From Salinicoccus kekensis (GTDB taxonomy: Bacteria > Bacillota > Bacilli > Staphylococcales > Salinicoccaceae): a stretch of 64,000 nucleotides of DNA. Location: positions 248,001-312,000 of the forward strand of contig NZ_OBQF01000001.1 in the NCBI RefSeq assembly GCF_900220995.1, given 5' to 3'. Of the stretch, positions 19,649 to 31,331 are shown piece after piece. The notes under the pieces were generated by a model, which ran no database searches, was not told where the DNA came from, and saw only the letters and a list, made by a program, of their open reading frames with translations. The position numbers and the translations under genes are program-made. Numbering within the stretch: position 1 is the stretch's first letter; the number at the start of each line of letters is the position of its first letter.

Positions 19649-20932
19649 TTGACCGGCATTTTAGCTTTTATAGTCGTATTCGGTGTGCTGGTCACTGTTC
19701 ACGAACTTGGCCACCTGATAGTTGCAAAACGTGCAGGTATAATGTGTCCCGAGTTTGCCATCGGAATGGGACCAAAGATTTTTTCCTATAAATTCAATGA
19801 CACCGTCTATACCATCCGGCTGCTGCCGGTGGGCGGTTACGTCAGAATGGCCTCCAGCGATATGGAGATCAACCCCCTGAACCCCGGAATGCGCGTCCAG
19901 CTGAAATTGAACGACCTCGGTGAAATCACCCACGTCCTGCTAGATGATAAGCACAACTTCAATGATATAGAGGAAATAGAAGTGGTCGAGGCGGACATCC
20001 GGAAGACCATGACCATAAGAGCCGTGCGTACATACGACGATGTTGAAACTTCATATAAAATCGCACATGAAGCTTATTTCGTTCAGGATTCCGAGCTTGA
20101 GCGCATCGCACCGGCATCGGCGCGCTTCGAATCGAAATCCGTCATGGCGAGGTTCTGGACTTTATTTGCAGGACCTCTGATGAACTTTGTACTCGCATTC
20201 GTATTATTCACCGTGCTGTTCTACATCAACGGCAAGCCATCCGATGAACCGGTGGTCGGTGTGGTCGCTGAAGATACTCCTGCTGAGGAGGCGGGGCTTG
20301 AGGAAGGCGACCGCCTGCTTGAGATCAACGGCACTGAAGTCCGGAACTGGGACCATATGTCTTCGATCATCCAGCAGGAAGGCGAATCGGAGCTTGACAT
20401 CACCGTTGAAAATGACGGTGAGGTAAGGGAAGTCGAGATGATACCGATGGTCGAAGCGACCGAGCTGCCCGACGGCGAAGTGGTCGAACGGCTGATCATC
20501 GGCATAGGCCACGACTTTGAAGAGGGCCTCGTTGCACCGCTGTGGTGGGGCGTCCAGCAGACATACGAGATGGGCACGCTGATATTCGAGCTCGTCGTGC
20601 AGCTGTTCCTGAGCATTTTCGAAGGGACATTCTCCTTCGATATGCTGAACGGACCTGTCGGCATATATGTGGTGACGGAGGAAGTCGCATCACAGGGCCT
20701 CCTTGTGCTGATGAACTTCACGGCGGTGCTGAGCGTCAACCTCGGCATCATGAACCTGCTGCCGATACCCGCACTCGACGGCGGACGCATATTGTTCGTC
20801 CTGTATGAGGGCATATTCAGAAAACCGCTCAATAAAAGGGTGGAACTCAACATACAGCTTGCAGGCGTATTATTCGTATTAGTCATCATGGTGCTTGTCA
20901 CCTGGAACGACATCAAAACATTTTTCCTATAG
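19649..20932 (+). CDS. rseP: Site-2 zinc metalloprotease RseP/RasP
   Basis: This intramembrane protease cleaves anti-sigma factors and remnant signal peptides. The 427-residue protein has the zinc-binding HELGH in the first membrane helix, the [18 protein letters not shown] region, a central PDZ domain ([20 protein letters not shown]) and the second catalytic motif [13 protein letters not shown] near the C-terminus. TTG at 19649 has AGGTGA at 5 nt. A GTG at 19640, overlapping the dxr stop, would add three residues but has no good ribosome-binding site. Confidence 0.96.
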   Translation: MTGILAFIVVFGVLVTVHELGHLIVAKRAGIMCPEFAIGMGPKIFSYKFNDTVYTIRLLPVGGYVRMASSDMEINPLNPGMRVQLKLNDLGEITHVLLDDKHNFNDIEEIEVVEADIRKTMTIRAVRTYDDVETSYKIAHEAYFVQDSELERIAPASARFESKSVMARFWTLFAGPLMNFVLAFVLFTVLFYINGKPSDEPVVGVVAEDTPAEEAGLEEGDRLLEINGTEVRNWDHMSSIIQQEGESELDITVENDGEVREVEMIPMVEATELPDGEVVERLIIGIGHDFEEGLVAPLWWGVQQTYEMGTLIFELVVQLFLSIFEGTFSFDMLNGPVGIYVVTEEVASQGLLVLMNFTAVLSVNLGIMNLLPIPALDGGRILFVLYEGIFRKPLNKRVELNIQLAGVLFVLVIMVLVTWNDIKTFFL

Positions 20933-20943
20933 GAGTGAGTCAC

Positions 20944-22629
20944 ATGAGACAGTCACAAATGTTTATCCCGACTTTAAGAGAGACACCGCAGGATGCTGAG
21001 AGCCTCAGCCACCGCCTGATGCTGAAGGCGGGGATGATCAAGCAGATGGCGAGCGGGATCTACACATACCTGCCGATCACAAGGCTTGTACTGCACAACA
21101 TAGAGAAAATCGTCCGCGAAGAGATGAATAAGATCGGCGGCGTTGAAATCCATATGCCCGTGCTGCACCCGAAGGAATTGTGGGAGGAGTCCGGGCGCTG
21201 GGATGCGTACGGCAATGAACTGATGAGGATGAACGACCGCCACGGGCGTGAATTCGCACTCGGGCCGACGCATGAGGAAATGATCGTGGCCCTCCTCAGG
21301 GATGAACTCAGGAGCTATAAGAAACTGCCGCTCACGCTGTTCCAGATCCAGACGAAATTCCGCGATGAACTGCGGCCGAGGTACGGCCTCCTGCGCGGCA
21401 GGGAATTCATCATGAAGGATGCCTATTCGTTCCATACGGATGATGCGTCACTCACGAAAACGTACAATGACATGTATCAGGCATATGAGAACATCTTCTC
21501 CCGCATGGGCCTGAACTACCGTGCGGTCGAAGCGGATTCAGGCGCGATCGGCGGCAGCCATACGCATGAATTCATGGCGCTTGCCGACATCGGTGAAGAT
21601 ACGATCGCCTATACGGAAGAAAGCGATTATGCGGCGAATATCGAAAAAGCCGAATGCCAGCCGGTTGAAAAATCGGCGGATGCGGAAAAAGAGCTTGAAA
21701 AAGTTGAGACACCGGGTGTCACAACGTGCCAGTCACTGGCGGACCACCTCGAAATCCCGCTTCATGAAACGACGAAGACGATGGTCGTCAAGATCAACGG
21801 TGAGTTCCTGATGATCCTCGTACGCGGCGACCAGGAGCTGAACGATGTCAAAGTGAAATCGTTCTTCAATGCGGAGGAAGAGATCGAATTTGCGACCGAA
21901 GAAGAAATCGTGCAGCACTTCAATGCGACACCGGGCAGCCTCGGTCCCGTCAATACGGAGATTCCGGTCTACCTTGATTACCAGGTCGATGCGATGGTGA
22001 ACTACCCGACAGGGGCCAATGAAACCGGTCATCATTATATCAACGTGAACCACACGAGGGACTTTGAAGTCCGCGGCACCGGGGATTTCAGGTTCATCAA
22101 CGAAGGTGAGACGGCGCCGGACGGCAGCGGACCGGTCAAGTTCATGAAGGGCATCGAAGTCGGTCAGGTCTTCAAGCTCGGGACGAAGTATTCCGAATCC
22201 ATGGGCCTGAACGTGCTGGATGAGAACGGCCGCAGCGTGCCTGTCATGATGGGCTGCTACGGCGTGGGTGTATCGAGGACGCTCTCTGCAATCATCGAGA
22301 GCCACCATGACGAGCGAGGCATCATATGGCCGAAGTCCGTCACCCCGTTCGATGTCCATATCATCACGGCGAACACGAAGGATGAGACGATCCTGAATGC
22401 TGCAGAAGAGCTTTATGAATCGCTTCAGGAAAAATACAGGGTGCTGTATGATGACCGTAATGAAAGGGCCGGCGTCAAGTTCGCCGATTCGGACCTCATC
22501 GGCCTCCCTTACCGCATCGTCGTCGGACGCGGTGCGAAGGACGGCGTGGTCGAAGTGAAGCGGCGTACGGATGAAAAAAGCACCGATGTCGATATTGCTG
22601 ATGTTTTGAAGTTCATAGATGAAAATTGA
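20944..22629 (+). CDS. proS: Prolyl-tRNA synthetase
   Basis: ProRS charges tRNA-Pro. The 561-residue bacterial-type enzyme starts [15 protein letters not shown] and has the class II motifs (motif 2 [25 protein letters not shown], motif 3 [11 protein letters not shown]). It also has the inserted editing domain between them (about residues 230-400) that hydrolyses Ala-tRNA-Pro, and an anticodon-binding C-terminus. ATG at 20944 is preceded by AGGAGTGA, 12 nt after the rseP stop. No T-box leader is visible. Confidence 0.97.
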   Translation: MRQSQMFIPTLRETPQDAESLSHRLMLKAGMIKQMASGIYTYLPITRLVLHNIEKIVREEMNKIGGVEIHMPVLHPKELWEESGRWDAYGNELMRMNDRHGREFALGPTHEEMIVALLRDELRSYKKLPLTLFQIQTKFRDELRPRYGLLRGREFIMKDAYSFHTDDASLTKTYNDMYQAYENIFSRMGLNYRAVEADSGAIGGSHTHEFMALADIGEDTIAYTEESDYAANIEKAECQPVEKSADAEKELEKVETPGVTTCQSLADHLEIPLHETTKTMVVKINGEFLMILVRGDQELNDVKVKSFFNAEEEIEFATEEEIVQHFNATPGSLGPVNTEIPVYLDYQVDAMVNYPTGANETGHHYINVNHTRDFEVRGTGDFRFINEGETAPDGSGPVKFMKGIEVGQVFKLGTKYSESMGLNVLDENGRSVPVMMGCYGVGVSRTLSAIIESHHDERGIIWPKSVTPFDVHIITANTKDETILNAAEELYESLQEKYRVLYDDRNERAGVKFADSDLIGLPYRIVVGRGAKDGVVEVKRRTDEKSTDVDIADVLKFIDEN

Positions 22630-22667
22630 TGCATCCGGCCGGCAAAACAGGTTTAGGAGTGTTGTGA

Positions 22668-25600
22668 ATGCAAGGGCATGAGCAGTTTAAAATATTATTA
22701 TCACAGGCGAATATAGAAATGAATGAGCACCTCACAAGTGGGGTGCTCAAAAAAATCGTTGTGGACGATGAACAGAGGATGTTCCACTTCCAGCTGCATT
22801 TTGAGAAGCTGATCCCCGCATCGCTCAGGCTTTTATTGATCGACAATATCAAAAAGGCATTTGCGGACATTGCGGACGTCAGAGTGACTTTGACGAGCGA
22901 TCATTTTTCGGATGACAACGTGATCGATTATCTGGAGGACATCCTCCTGCACCTCGGAATCAATGATAATGTCAGATACCAGCTTTTGAACTGTAAGAAG
23001 GAATACAGGGACGGCGTGCTGATCTTCAATGTACAGAATGAGATCACAAGATCCCATTTCAACAAGCACGTCAACGGCAACCTGAAGGCGGCCTACCATG
23101 AATTCGGCATGGCGATTGGGGATATAGAATTTGCGGTTGATGCAAATCTCGATGCCAAGAAGCGTGAAAACCTGGAGAACCGCCTGCAGGAGGAGAAGAC
23201 GGAACTCGTACAGAATTTCATTTCGCATCAGGAGGAAATGAAGGAACAGCAGAACAATAATGCCGGAGCGGTTGAGAAGCAGATCGGCAAATACGTCGGT
23301 TTCGACGGCGTCAGACCGCTCAACAACATCATCGATGAAGAGTTCAATGTGAAAGTCGAAGGCGTCATCTTCGATAAGGACATCAAAGTGCTCCGGACGG
23401 GCAGGCAGATACTTAATATCAAGATCACCGACTACAGTGACTCGATCAGCGCCAAAATGTTCTCAAGGAACAACAAGGGCGATGAAGCCGTATTCGATGC
23501 ACTCAGCGAAAATGACTGGGTGATCATCGAGGGCAACGTCGAATATGATGATTTCGTAAAAGACCTCGTTTTGAACATCAAAAACCTGACGGCGGTCAAT
23601 AAACCGCCCGCCCGCGACCCGATGGAAGAAAAACGCGTGGAGCTCCATCTGCATTCTGCAATGAGCCAGATGGACGGGCTGAACAACATCGGTGAATTCG
23701 TGAAACGGGCGAAGGACTTCGGCCATAAGGCCATTGCGGTCACGGACCACAATAACGTCCAGGCCTTCCCGGATGCGTATTACGCATCGCTCGACACCGG
23801 TGTGAAAGTCATATTCGGCATGGAAGGCCTCCTTGTCGATGACGGGGCGGACATCGCGTACAAACCGCAGGACATCGACCTAGAAGATCATGAATTCGTC
23901 GTTTTCGACGTGGAGACGACGGGCTTATCCTCCAAGTACGATAAGATCATCGAACTCGCGGGCGTCAAAGTGAGGGGCGGCGAGATCATCGACCGCTTCG
24001 AAGCTTTCAGCAACCCGGGCGAGCCGCTCACGGAGACGATCAAGGAGATCACCGGCATCACAGATGATATGCTCACCGGCGCGCCGCCGATCAGTGAAGT
24101 GATCACCGACTTCAAGGAATGGGTGGGGGATGCAATCTTCGTCGCCCATAATGCAAGCTTTGATATGGGCTTCATAGAAGCGGCCTATCAGAAGGAAGGG
24201 CTCGGCAGCTATCAGAACGGTGTCATCGATACGCTCGAGCTGTCACGGACGATCAACACCGACTTCAAAAAGCACGGGTTGAACATCCTCGCCAAAAAAT
24301 ACAATGTCGAACTGACCCAGCACCACCGTGCGATCTATGATGCAGAAGCCACCGCCTATATATTCATCAAGATGCTCTACCAGCTGAAGGAGCTCGGTGT
24401 GACGAATCATATGGAAATCAACGAGAAGCTCATGAGCGAGGAGGCTTACAAGCGTGCAATGCCTTCGCATGCCACTTTGCTCGTAAAAAACCAGACTGGG
24501 CTCAAAAACCTCTTTAAAATCGTTTCATATTCACTGACGGACCACTTCTACAGGATGCCGAGGATCCGTAAAAACGTCCTCGAGAAGCACCGGGAAGGCA
24601 TACTGGTCGGCAGTGCGTGCGATCAGGGCGAAGTGTTCACCGCAATGATGCAGAAACCGTATGAGGATGCAAAGAAGGTTGCGGAATTCTACGACTACCT
24701 CGAAGTATTCCCGAAGCCACTCTACAGAAGGCTGCTTGACAGGGAAATCGTGAGGAGCGAGGAGACGCTTGAGGAAATCATTGAAAACATCATCAAGGCA
24801 GGAGATGAACTCGGCAAACCGGTCGTCGCGACGGGGAATGTGCATTACCTCGATGAATCGGATAAACTTTGCCGTGAAATCCTGGTCAAAAGCAACCCCG
24901 GGAACCCGCTCAGCCGGGGTAACCTGCCGGATGCGCATTTCCGTTCGACGGCGGAGATGTATGAGGACTTCAGCTTCCTCGATGAAGCGACGCGAAGGAA
25001 GATCGTCATCGATGCACCAAATGATCTTGTGGACAGCATCGATGTCGTAAAACCCATCAAGGATGATCTCTTCACGCCGAATATAGAAGGTGCGAATGAC
25101 GAGATCAGGGACATGAGCTACAGCAATGCCAAAGCGCTGTACGGTGAGGATCTGCCCGGCATCGTCGTGGACAGGCTTGAAAAAGAGCTTGAGAGCATCA
25201 TCGGCAACGGGTTCAGCGTCATCTACCTCATCAGCCAGAAGCTCGTCAAGAAGTCACTGGACGACGGCTATCTCGTCGGCTCCCGTGGTTCCGTGGGATC
25301 GAGCTTTGTAGCGACCATGACGGAGATCACAGAAGTGAACCCGCTGCCGCCGCATTATATATGCCCGGGATGCAAGGAGACGGAGTTCTTCACGGATGGA
25401 AGCGTATCTTCAGGCTACGACCTTCCGGACAAGTCATGCGAAAAATGCGGTGCCCCGCTCATTAAAGAAGGGCAGGACATCCCGTTCGAAACGTTCCTCG
25501 GCTTCAAAGGGGACAAAGTTCCGGATATCGACTTGAACTTCAGCGGCGACTATCAGCCGAAAGCTCACAACTATACGAGGGAGCTGTTCGGTGAAGATTA

Positions 25601-26948
25601 CGTCTTCAGGGCGGGGACGATCGGCACCGTCGCCGAGAAGACCGCCTACGGTTATGTGAAAGGCTATATGAATGATCATGGCATCACACGCCGTGGGGCC
25701 GAAATCGACCGTCTTGTAAAAGGGTGTTCCGGAGTGAAGCGGACGACCGGACAACATCCGGGCGGCATCATCGTGGTGCCCGACCATATGGATATATTCG
25801 ACTTCACGCCGATCCAGTACCCGGCCGATGACATCGAAGCGGAATGGAAGACGACACATTTCGACTTCCATTCGATTGACAACAACCTGCTTAAGCTGGA
25901 TATACTCGGGCATGATGACCCGACGATGATCCGCATGCTGCAGGATCTTTCCCATATCGATCCGAAGACGCTGCCGACGGATGACCCCGAGACGATGAGC
26001 CTCTTCAGCTCGCCGAAATCACTCGGCGTCACGGAAGATGACATCATCTGCAAGACGGGGACGCTCGGGGTGCCGGAATTCGGCACCGGATTCGTCCGGC
26101 AGATGCTGGAAGACACGAAGCCGTCCACATTCAGTGAACTCGTGCAGATCTCCGGCCTGTCCCACGGCACGGATGTATGGCTCGGGAACGCCCAGGATCT
26201 GATCCGCCGTGGGACGTGCGACTTATCCAACGTCATCGGCTGCCGTGATGACATCATGGTGACGCTGATGTACAAAGGATTGGAACCGTCACTCGCCTTC
26301 AACATCATGGAGAAGGTGAGGAAGGGGAAAGGCCTGACCGAGGAGCATGAAGCGGCGATGCGGGAGAACGGCGTCGAGGAATGGTATATAGAATCGTGCA
26401 AGAAGATCAAATACATGTTCCCGAAAGCCCACGCCGCAGCCTACGTGCTGATGGCAGTGCGCATCGCATACTTCAAAGTGCACTACCCGCTCTATTACTA
26501 TGCGAGCTACTTCACCGTCAGGGCATCGGACTTCGACCTCCTGACGATGGTCAAGGATAAATCCACCATCCGCCACAAAGTCAAAGAGATGAACAGCAAT
26601 TTCCACGAGCTGTCGAAAAAGGAGAAAGATACGCTGGTCGTACTCGAGATCGTGAACGAGATGGCGCACAGAGGATTTAAGATGCACCCGGTGGACATCG
26701 ACAAATCCGACGCCTTTGAATTCAAGCTCACAGAAGACGGCCTCATCCCGCCGTTCATCGCGGTGCCGGGCCTCGGGGCAAACGTTGCGAAGCGTATTGT
26801 CGCCACACGGGAAGAGGAGCCGTTCATTTCCAAGGAGGATCTGAACAAGCGTGCCGGTGTCGCGCAGAAAGTGGTCGAATACATGACCGAACTCGGCACA
26901 CTCGACCATCTGCCGGACAAAGCACAGCTGTCCATTTTTGACCTGTGA
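22668..26948 (+). CDS. polC: DNA polymerase III alpha subunit, PolC type
   Basis: PolC is the replicative polymerase of low-G+C Gram-positives. The 1426-residue protein shows an OB-fold region, a PHP domain (VELHLHSAMSQMDG near residue 325) split by an inserted 3'-5' proofreading exonuclease (VFDVETTGLSS near 413). The polymerase core follows (SRGSVGSSFVA; PDIDLNFSGDYQ with catalytic acids; YPADD), a four-cysteine zinc site (CPGC...CEKCG) and the helix-hairpin-helix region near the C-terminus. TAGGAG precedes the ATG. It ends the uppS-to-polC envelope/replication run. Confidence 0.98.
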   Translation: MQGHEQFKILLSQANIEMNEHLTSGVLKKIVVDDEQRMFHFQLHFEKLIPASLRLLLIDNIKKAFADIADVRVTLTSDHFSDDNVIDYLEDILLHLGINDNVRYQLLNCKKEYRDGVLIFNVQNEITRSHFNKHVNGNLKAAYHEFGMAIGDIEFAVDANLDAKKRENLENRLQEEKTELVQNFISHQEEMKEQQNNNAGAVEKQIGKYVGFDGVRPLNNIIDEEFNVKVEGVIFDKDIKVLRTGRQILNIKITDYSDSISAKMFSRNNKGDEAVFDALSENDWVIIEGNVEYDDFVKDLVLNIKNLTAVNKPPARDPMEEKRVELHLHSAMSQMDGLNNIGEFVKRAKDFGHKAIAVTDHNNVQAFPDAYYASLDTGVKVIFGMEGLLVDDGADIAYKPQDIDLEDHEFVVFDVETTGLSSKYDKIIELAGVKVRGGEIIDRFEAFSNPGEPLTETIKEITGITDDMLTGAPPISEVITDFKEWVGDAIFVAHNASFDMGFIEAAYQKEGLGSYQNGVIDTLELSRTINTDFKKHGLNILAKKYNVELTQHHRAIYDAEATAYIFIKMLYQLKELGVTNHMEINEKLMSEEAYKRAMPSHATLLVKNQTGLKNLFKIVSYSLTDHFYRMPRIRKNVLEKHREGILVGSACDQGEVFTAMMQKPYEDAKKVAEFYDYLEVFPKPLYRRLLDREIVRSEETLEEIIENIIKAGDELGKPVVATGNVHYLDESDKLCREILVKSNPGNPLSRGNLPDAHFRSTAEMYEDFSFLDEATRRKIVIDAPNDLVDSIDVVKPIKDDLFTPNIEGANDEIRDMSYSNAKALYGEDLPGIVVDRLEKELESIIGNGFSVIYLISQKLVKKSLDDGYLVGSRGSVGSSFVATMTEITEVNPLPPHYICPGCKETEFFTDGSVSSGYDLPDKSCEKCGAPLIKEGQDIPFETFLGFKGDKVPDIDLNFSGDYQPKAHNYTRELFGEDYVFRAGTIGTVAEKTAYGYVKGYMNDHGITRRGAEIDRLVKGCSGVKRTTGQHPGGIIVVPDHMDIFDFTPIQYPADDIEAEWKTTHFDFHSIDNNLLKLDILGHDDPTMIRMLQDLSHIDPKTLPTDDPETMSLFSSPKSLGVTEDDIICKTGTLGVPEFGTGFVRQMLEDTKPSTFSELVQISGLSHGTDVWLGNAQDLIRRGTCDLSNVIGCRDDIMVTLMYKGLEPSLAFNIMEKVRKGKGLTEEHEAAMRENGVEEWYIESCKKIKYMFPKAHAAAYVLMAVRIAYFKVHYPLYYYASYFTVRASDFDLLTMVKDKSTIRHKVKEMNSNFHELSKKEKDTLVVLEIVNEMAHRGFKMHPVDIDKSDAFEFKLTEDGLIPPFIAVPGLGANVAKRIVATREEEPFISKEDLNKRAGVAQKVVEYMTELGTLDHLPDKAQLSIFDL

Positions 26949-27016
26949 TGTAAAGTTGCATAACAATTTAAAATATGATAACATGATTAATGATATTAAT
27001 ACTCATGCACAAGGAG

Positions 27017-27040
27017 AAGAACGGGTCCGCCCGTTCTTTT
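27017..27040 (+). terminator. Terminator-like hairpin in the rimP leader
   Basis: AAGAACGGG-TCCG-CCCGTTCTT followed by a short T run, 28 nt before the rimP start. It can end polC transcripts or act as an attenuator of the rimP-nusA operon. Confidence 0.65.
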
Positions 27041-27067
27041 CTTACGTTTAAAGGAGGCGATTTTGGC

Positions 27068-27535
27068 ATGAATCATACTGAGCAAAAAGTTTTCGACAAT
27101 GCTGCACCGGTGCTGGAAGCACTCGACTACAAGCTCATTGAAGTGCAATACGTCAAAGAAGGTAAGGATAGTTTCCTGAGGCTCTATCTTGATAAAAAGG
27201 GCGGCATAACGCTTGAGGATTGTGCTGCGGCCAGTGAAGTGATCAGTGAAAAGCTGGATGAGTGGGATATTGTCAAAGGTGCCTATTTTCTGGATGTCTC
27301 CTCGCCCGGAGCTGAACGTCCGATCAAAAATGACGATGACCTGGAGATGACCCTGGACAGCGGCATTTATGTGAAGACTTACCAGCACATCAACGGCGAA
27401 AAAGAGTGGACGGGCATATTGAAATCATACGATCAGGACACTGTGACTGTTGAATATAAAGACAAGGCCAGGAAGAAGACAGTCACGATTGACCGTGAAA
27501 AAATCGCCACTTTAAGGAAAGCAGTATTAATCTGA
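27068..27535 (+). CDS. rimP: Ribosome maturation factor RimP
   Basis: RimP binds S12 and helps assemble the 30S subunit. From ATG at 27068, preceded by AAAGGAGGCGA, the protein has 155 residues with LEALDYKLIEVQYVKEG, the LDVSSPGAERPIK motif and the C-terminal SH3-like barrel. The open frame upstream to 26990 crosses the leader hairpin and is not coding. It opens the rimP-nusA-rnpM-ylxQ-infB-rbfA operon. Confidence 0.96.
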   Translation: MNHTEQKVFDNAAPVLEALDYKLIEVQYVKEGKDSFLRLYLDKKGGITLEDCAAASEVISEKLDEWDIVKGAYFLDVSSPGAERPIKNDDDLEMTLDSGIYVKTYQHINGEKEWTGILKSYDQDTVTVEYKDKARKKTVTIDREKIATLRKAVLI

Positions 27536-27551
27536 TCGGAGGAGATAAATT

Positions 27552-28610
27552 GTGAATCAGGAATTATTGAATGCTATGGATTATCTTGAAAAAGAAAAGA
27601 GCATTCCAAGGGAAATATTGATAGAGACGATTGAGGCCGCGCTTCTGACCGCCTATAAAAAGAATTACACACAGCATAAAAATGTCAAAGTTGATCTGAA
27701 CATCACAAATGGCAGCTACCGTGTGATATCGCGGAAAGATGTGGTGGAGGAAGTCGAGGATCCAACGGCTGAAGTGGACCTCGAGACTGCCCGCACAGTC
27801 AACCCGGCATACGAGATCGGCGACCCGTACGATGAAGATGTCACGCCGAAGGACTTCAACCGCGTCGGCGCACAGGCCGCAAAACAGGCGGTCATGCAGC
27901 GTCTCCGCGATGCGGAACGCGGCATACTGTACGAAGAATTCATCGACAAGGAAGATGAAGTGATGACCGGCCTGATCGACAGGGTGGACCACCGTTTTGT
28001 CTATATCCAGCTCGGCCGCACGGATGCCGTACTGAGCGAGTCGGAAAGAATGCCGAATGAAGTATATAAGCCGAATGACCGCATCAAGGTGTATGTCAAT
28101 AAAGTCGAGCAGACGACGAAAGGTCCGCAGATTTTCGTATCCCGGACACATCCGAATCTGCTGAAGCGCCTCTTTGAGAAGGAAGTGCCTGAAATCTATG
28201 ACGGCACCGTTGAAATCATGAGTGTGGCACGTGAAGCGGGTGAACGTTCGAAAATCAGTGTGCATGCTGAAAATACGGACGTCGATGCCGTCGGTTCATG
28301 TGTCGGCGCAAGAGGGGCGAGGGTTGAAGCTGTCGTGAACGAACTGTCGGGCGAAAAGATCGACATCGTCCTCTGGGACAACAATCCCAAAGTATTCGTC
28401 AAGAATGCCCTGAGCCCTTCCCAGGTGGTCGATGTGCTCGTGGATGAGGACAACCAGTCCACAGTGGTCATCGTACCGGACAACCAGCTCTCGCTCGCCA
28501 TCGGTAAAAGAGGGCAGAACGCAAGACTCGCGGCGAAGCTGACCGGATGGAAAATTGATATTAAAAGTGAATCCGATGCCGTTGAAGAAGGCATCATCGA
28601 ACAGGACTAA
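27552..28610 (+). CDS. nusA: Transcription termination/antitermination factor NusA
   Basis: NusA binds RNA polymerase and modulates pausing, termination and rRNA antitermination. The 352-residue protein has the N-terminal polymerase-binding domain, an S1 domain (VMTGLIDRVDHRFVYIQLG), KH1 and KH2 (VGARGARVEAVVNEL, AIGKRGQNARLAAKLTGWKIDI). No acidic C-terminal repeats are present, as in other Firmicutes. GTG start with GGAGGAGAT upstream, 16 nt after rimP. Confidence 0.97.
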   Translation: MNQELLNAMDYLEKEKSIPREILIETIEAALLTAYKKNYTQHKNVKVDLNITNGSYRVISRKDVVEEVEDPTAEVDLETARTVNPAYEIGDPYDEDVTPKDFNRVGAQAAKQAVMQRLRDAERGILYEEFIDKEDEVMTGLIDRVDHRFVYIQLGRTDAVLSESERMPNEVYKPNDRIKVYVNKVEQTTKGPQIFVSRTHPNLLKRLFEKEVPEIYDGTVEIMSVAREAGERSKISVHAENTDVDAVGSCVGARGARVEAVVNELSGEKIDIVLWDNNPKVFVKNALSPSQVVDVLVDEDNQSTVVIVPDNQLSLAIGKRGQNARLAAKLTGWKIDIKSESDAVEEGIIEQD

Positions 28611-28636
28611 AAATATTAATTTCAGCGGGTGATAAC

Positions 28637-28921
28637 ATGGCAAGAAAAGTTCCACTCAGAAAATGCATTCTGACAAATGAAATGTATCCGAAAAAAGAAC
28701 TGCTCCGGATCGTGGTCAATAAGGAGAACGAAATCTTCGTCGACCCGACCGGCAAAAAGAACGGACGGGGCAGCTACGTCGTAAAAGACCTTGAAAAAGT
28801 GGAAGCAGCAAGAGAAAAGAAAGTGCTGGAAAGAAAACTTGGAATGTCCGGTGAAGTGCTGGACCCAATCTACGACGAAATCATCAGGCTCATATACCGG
28901 GAGGACATCCCGAAACGATGA
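28637..28921 (+). CDS. rnpM: RNase P modulator RnpM (YlxR family)
   Basis: The family binds RNase P RNA in B. subtilis and modulates its activity. The 94-residue protein has the YlxR signature RKCILTNEMYPKKELLRIV and VDPTGKKNGRGSYV. GCGGGTGATAAC precedes the ATG. The stop overlaps the ylxQ start by 4 nt (ATGA), giving coupled expression with nusA and infB. Confidence 0.92.
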   Translation: MARKVPLRKCILTNEMYPKKELLRIVVNKENEIFVDPTGKKNGRGSYVVKDLEKVEAAREKKVLERKLGMSGEVLDPIYDEIIRLIYREDIPKR

Positions 28922-29226
28922 ATGATAAAATATTGAATCTGCTGGGTTTGATCGTCAAGGCAAACAAGCTTGTGAATGGTGAGGAACGGACATTGGAAGC
29001 AGTCAGGAACAGTCAGGCGAAAGTGGTCTTCCTGGCCAGTGATGCCGGCAGGTCCACTGCCAAGACGGTTTCCGACAAAGCGCGGTACTACAATGTCCGC
29101 GTCATCGACAAATATAACAAAAATGAACTGAGTGCAGCTACAGGGAGTGAAAACCGTGTAGTCCTCGCAGTCACAGATAAAGGTTTTGCAAAAAAATGCA
29201 TCGACCTTCTCGAGAAAGGAAAGTGA
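28918..29226 (+). CDS. ylxQ: L7Ae-family ribosomal-like protein YlxQ
   Basis: YlxQ is a small L7Ae/L30e-fold protein expected to bind kink-turn RNA; its cellular role is poorly defined. The 102-residue sequence has [35 protein letters not shown] and [12 protein letters not shown]. It overlaps rnpM by 4 nt and precedes infB by 4 nt, the conserved position in the Bacillales nusA-infB operon. Confidence 0.9.
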   Translation: MNDKILNLLGLIVKANKLVNGEERTLEAVRNSQAKVVFLASDAGRSTAKTVSDKARYYNVRVIDKYNKNELSAATGSENRVVLAVTDKGFAKKCIDLLEKGK

Positions 29227-29230
29227 TTCA

Positions 29231-31327
29231 ATGAGTAAAATCCGAATTCATGAATACGCCAAAAACAACAATCTGACAAGTAAAAAAGTGATGGAATTTC
29301 TGCGCAAAGAAGGTGTGGAAGTCAGCAGTCATATGCGTTCACTTGAAAGCAACGAAGTTTCCCTTCTGGATAAACACTTCGGCAAGACAAGCAAAAATGA
29401 TAAACAGGATAAAAATCCGCAGAACAATAATCAGCAAAAGACCAACCAGAACAACAAACAGAAGAACACCAGCCAGAAAAACAACACGGGCAAAAAGCAG
29501 AAATCCGGAAAACCGAACAAGAACCAGCAGAAACAGGCGGATCAAAAGCCCGTTGCGAATGAAGACCAGTCAGTTGAAGCGAAGACATTCACTTATGAAG
29601 AAGGCATCACAGTGGGCGAACTGGCCGAGAAAATCGAAACCGACGCTTCAACCGTGATCAAAGACCTCTTCATGCTGGGTGTTGCAGCAAACATCAACCA
29701 GTCGCTGGAAAAAGAGTCTGTCGAACTGATTGCGGACAACTACGGCTTCACGGCCGAAGAAGAGTCCCAGGAGGATGAAGCTGCCCTCGAAAACTATTTC
29801 GAGCTGGATGAAGCATCCCTCACAGAGGAAAGACCGAGCGTCGTCACCATCATGGGACACGTCGACCACGGCAAGACCACACTCCTCGACTCGATCCGTG
29901 AGACGAAAGTGACGGCCGGCGAGGCCGGGGGCATCACCCAGCACATCGGTGCATACCAGATCGAAGCCAACGGTAAAAAGATCACGTTCCTGGATACTCC
30001 GGGACACGCAGCGTTCACTACAATGCGTGCACGCGGTGCGCAGGTGACGGATATCACGATCCTTGTAGTCGCTGCAGATGACGGCGTCATGCCTCAGACG
30101 ATCGAAGCGCTCAACCATGCCAAAGCTGCGGGTGTACCGATCATCGTTGCAGTGAACAAAATCGACAAACCGACAGCCAACCCGGACCGTGTGATGACCG
30201 AACTCGGCGAACACGGCCTGTACCCGGAAGACTGGGGCGGGGACACGATATTCGTCCCGCTTTCTGCACTGAGCGGCGACGGCATCGATGATCTCCTTGA
30301 GATGATCACCCTCGTCGGGGAAGTCGAAGAGCTGAAGACACAGAGCGACCGTCCTGCCATCGGTACGGTGATTGAAGCGGAACTCGACAAATCCAGGGGT
30401 CCTGCTGCATCACTTCTTGTGCAGCACGGCACTTTGAAAGTCGGGGATTCGCTCGTAGTGGGCAACACATACGGTAAAGTGCGTGCGATGGTCAATGATC
30501 TCGGCCAGCGCATCAAGAGTGCCGGCCCTTCCACACCTGTGGAAATCACGGGTCTGAATGACGTGCCGCTTGCCGGCGACCGTTTCGTCGTATTCGAAGA
30601 TGATAAGAAAGCCCGTGCAATCGGAGAGGCGAGACAATCGGATAAGATCGTGCGCGAACGTGAACAGACACAGAAGGTCAGCCTCGATAATCTGTTTGAA
30701 CAGATGAAAGAAGGGGAGACGAAAGACCTCAACATCATCATCAAAGGTGATGTACAAGGTTCAGTGGAAGCACTCAGTGCCTCCCTCCTGAAAATCGACG
30801 TCGAAGGCGTCAATGTCCGCATCATCCATACGGGCGTCGGAGCGATAAATGAATCCGACGTGACGCTTGCGAACGCTTCGGATGCGATCATCATCGGCTT
30901 CAACGTCCGCCCGGACGTCAATGCGAAACGTGCAGCCGAGCAGCAGAAGATCGACATGAGGCTCCACCGCATCATCTACAAGGTGATCGAGGAAATCGAA
31001 CAGGCCATGAAAGGCATGCTCGATCCTGAGTACGAAGAGCAGGTCATCGGCAATGTCGAAGTCAGACAGACGTTCAAAGTGTCCAAAGTGGGCACGATTG
31101 CCGGTTCCTACGTGACCGACGGCAGAATCACGCGTGATTCGGGTGTGAGAGTCATCAGAGAGGGTATAGTCATCTATGAAGGCGAACTGGACACCCTTAA
31201 ACGCTTCCAGGATGATGCAAAAGAAGTGACTGCAGGTTACGAGTGCGGCCTCACGATCAAAAACTTCAATGACCTGAAAGAAGGGGACCAGATCGAACCT
31301 TATATCATGGTAGAGATCGAAAGGTGA
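29231..31327 (+). CDS. infB: Translation initiation factor IF-2
   Basis: IF-2 positions initiator tRNA and promotes subunit joining. From ATG at 29231 (GAAAGGAAAG upstream) the protein has 698 residues. It starts with [20 protein letters not shown], then a low-complexity Asn/Gln/Lys-rich linker (about residues 55-120), and a second IF2_N domain. The G domain follows with G1 GHVDHGKTT near residue 208, DTPGHAAF and NKIDKP, and then the C1 and C2 domains. The Asn/Gln-rich linker is compositionally unlike the rest of the operon, as is usual for this family. Confidence 0.98.
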   Translation: MSKIRIHEYAKNNNLTSKKVMEFLRKEGVEVSSHMRSLESNEVSLLDKHFGKTSKNDKQDKNPQNNNQQKTNQNNKQKNTSQKNNTGKKQKSGKPNKNQQKQADQKPVANEDQSVEAKTFTYEEGITVGELAEKIETDASTVIKDLFMLGVAANINQSLEKESVELIADNYGFTAEEESQEDEAALENYFELDEASLTEERPSVVTIMGHVDHGKTTLLDSIRETKVTAGEAGGITQHIGAYQIEANGKKITFLDTPGHAAFTTMRARGAQVTDITILVVAADDGVMPQTIEALNHAKAAGVPIIVAVNKIDKPTANPDRVMTELGEHGLYPEDWGGDTIFVPLSALSGDGIDDLLEMITLVGEVEELKTQSDRPAIGTVIEAELDKSRGPAASLLVQHGTLKVGDSLVVGNTYGKVRAMVNDLGQRIKSAGPSTPVEITGLNDVPLAGDRFVVFEDDKKARAIGEARQSDKIVREREQTQKVSLDNLFEQMKEGETKDLNIIIKGDVQGSVEALSASLLKIDVEGVNVRIIHTGVGAINESDVTLANASDAIIIGFNVRPDVNAKRAAEQQKIDMRLHRIIYKVIEEIEQAMKGMLDPEYEEQVIGNVEVRQTFKVSKVGTIAGSYVTDGRITRDSGVRVIREGIVIYEGELDTLKRFQDDAKEVTAGYECGLTIKNFNDLKEGDQIEPYIMVEIER

Positions 31328-31331
31328 TTAT

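Noticed and set aside
20933-20943. T-box leader for proS
   Set aside because: proS starts 12 nt after the rseP stop, leaving no space for one.
22833-23228. Long minus-strand frames inside polC and other genes (for example also 1165-1608 and 2949-3734)
   Set aside because: Long antisense frames are expected with G/C-biased third codon positions. They overlap certain genes fully and resemble no family.
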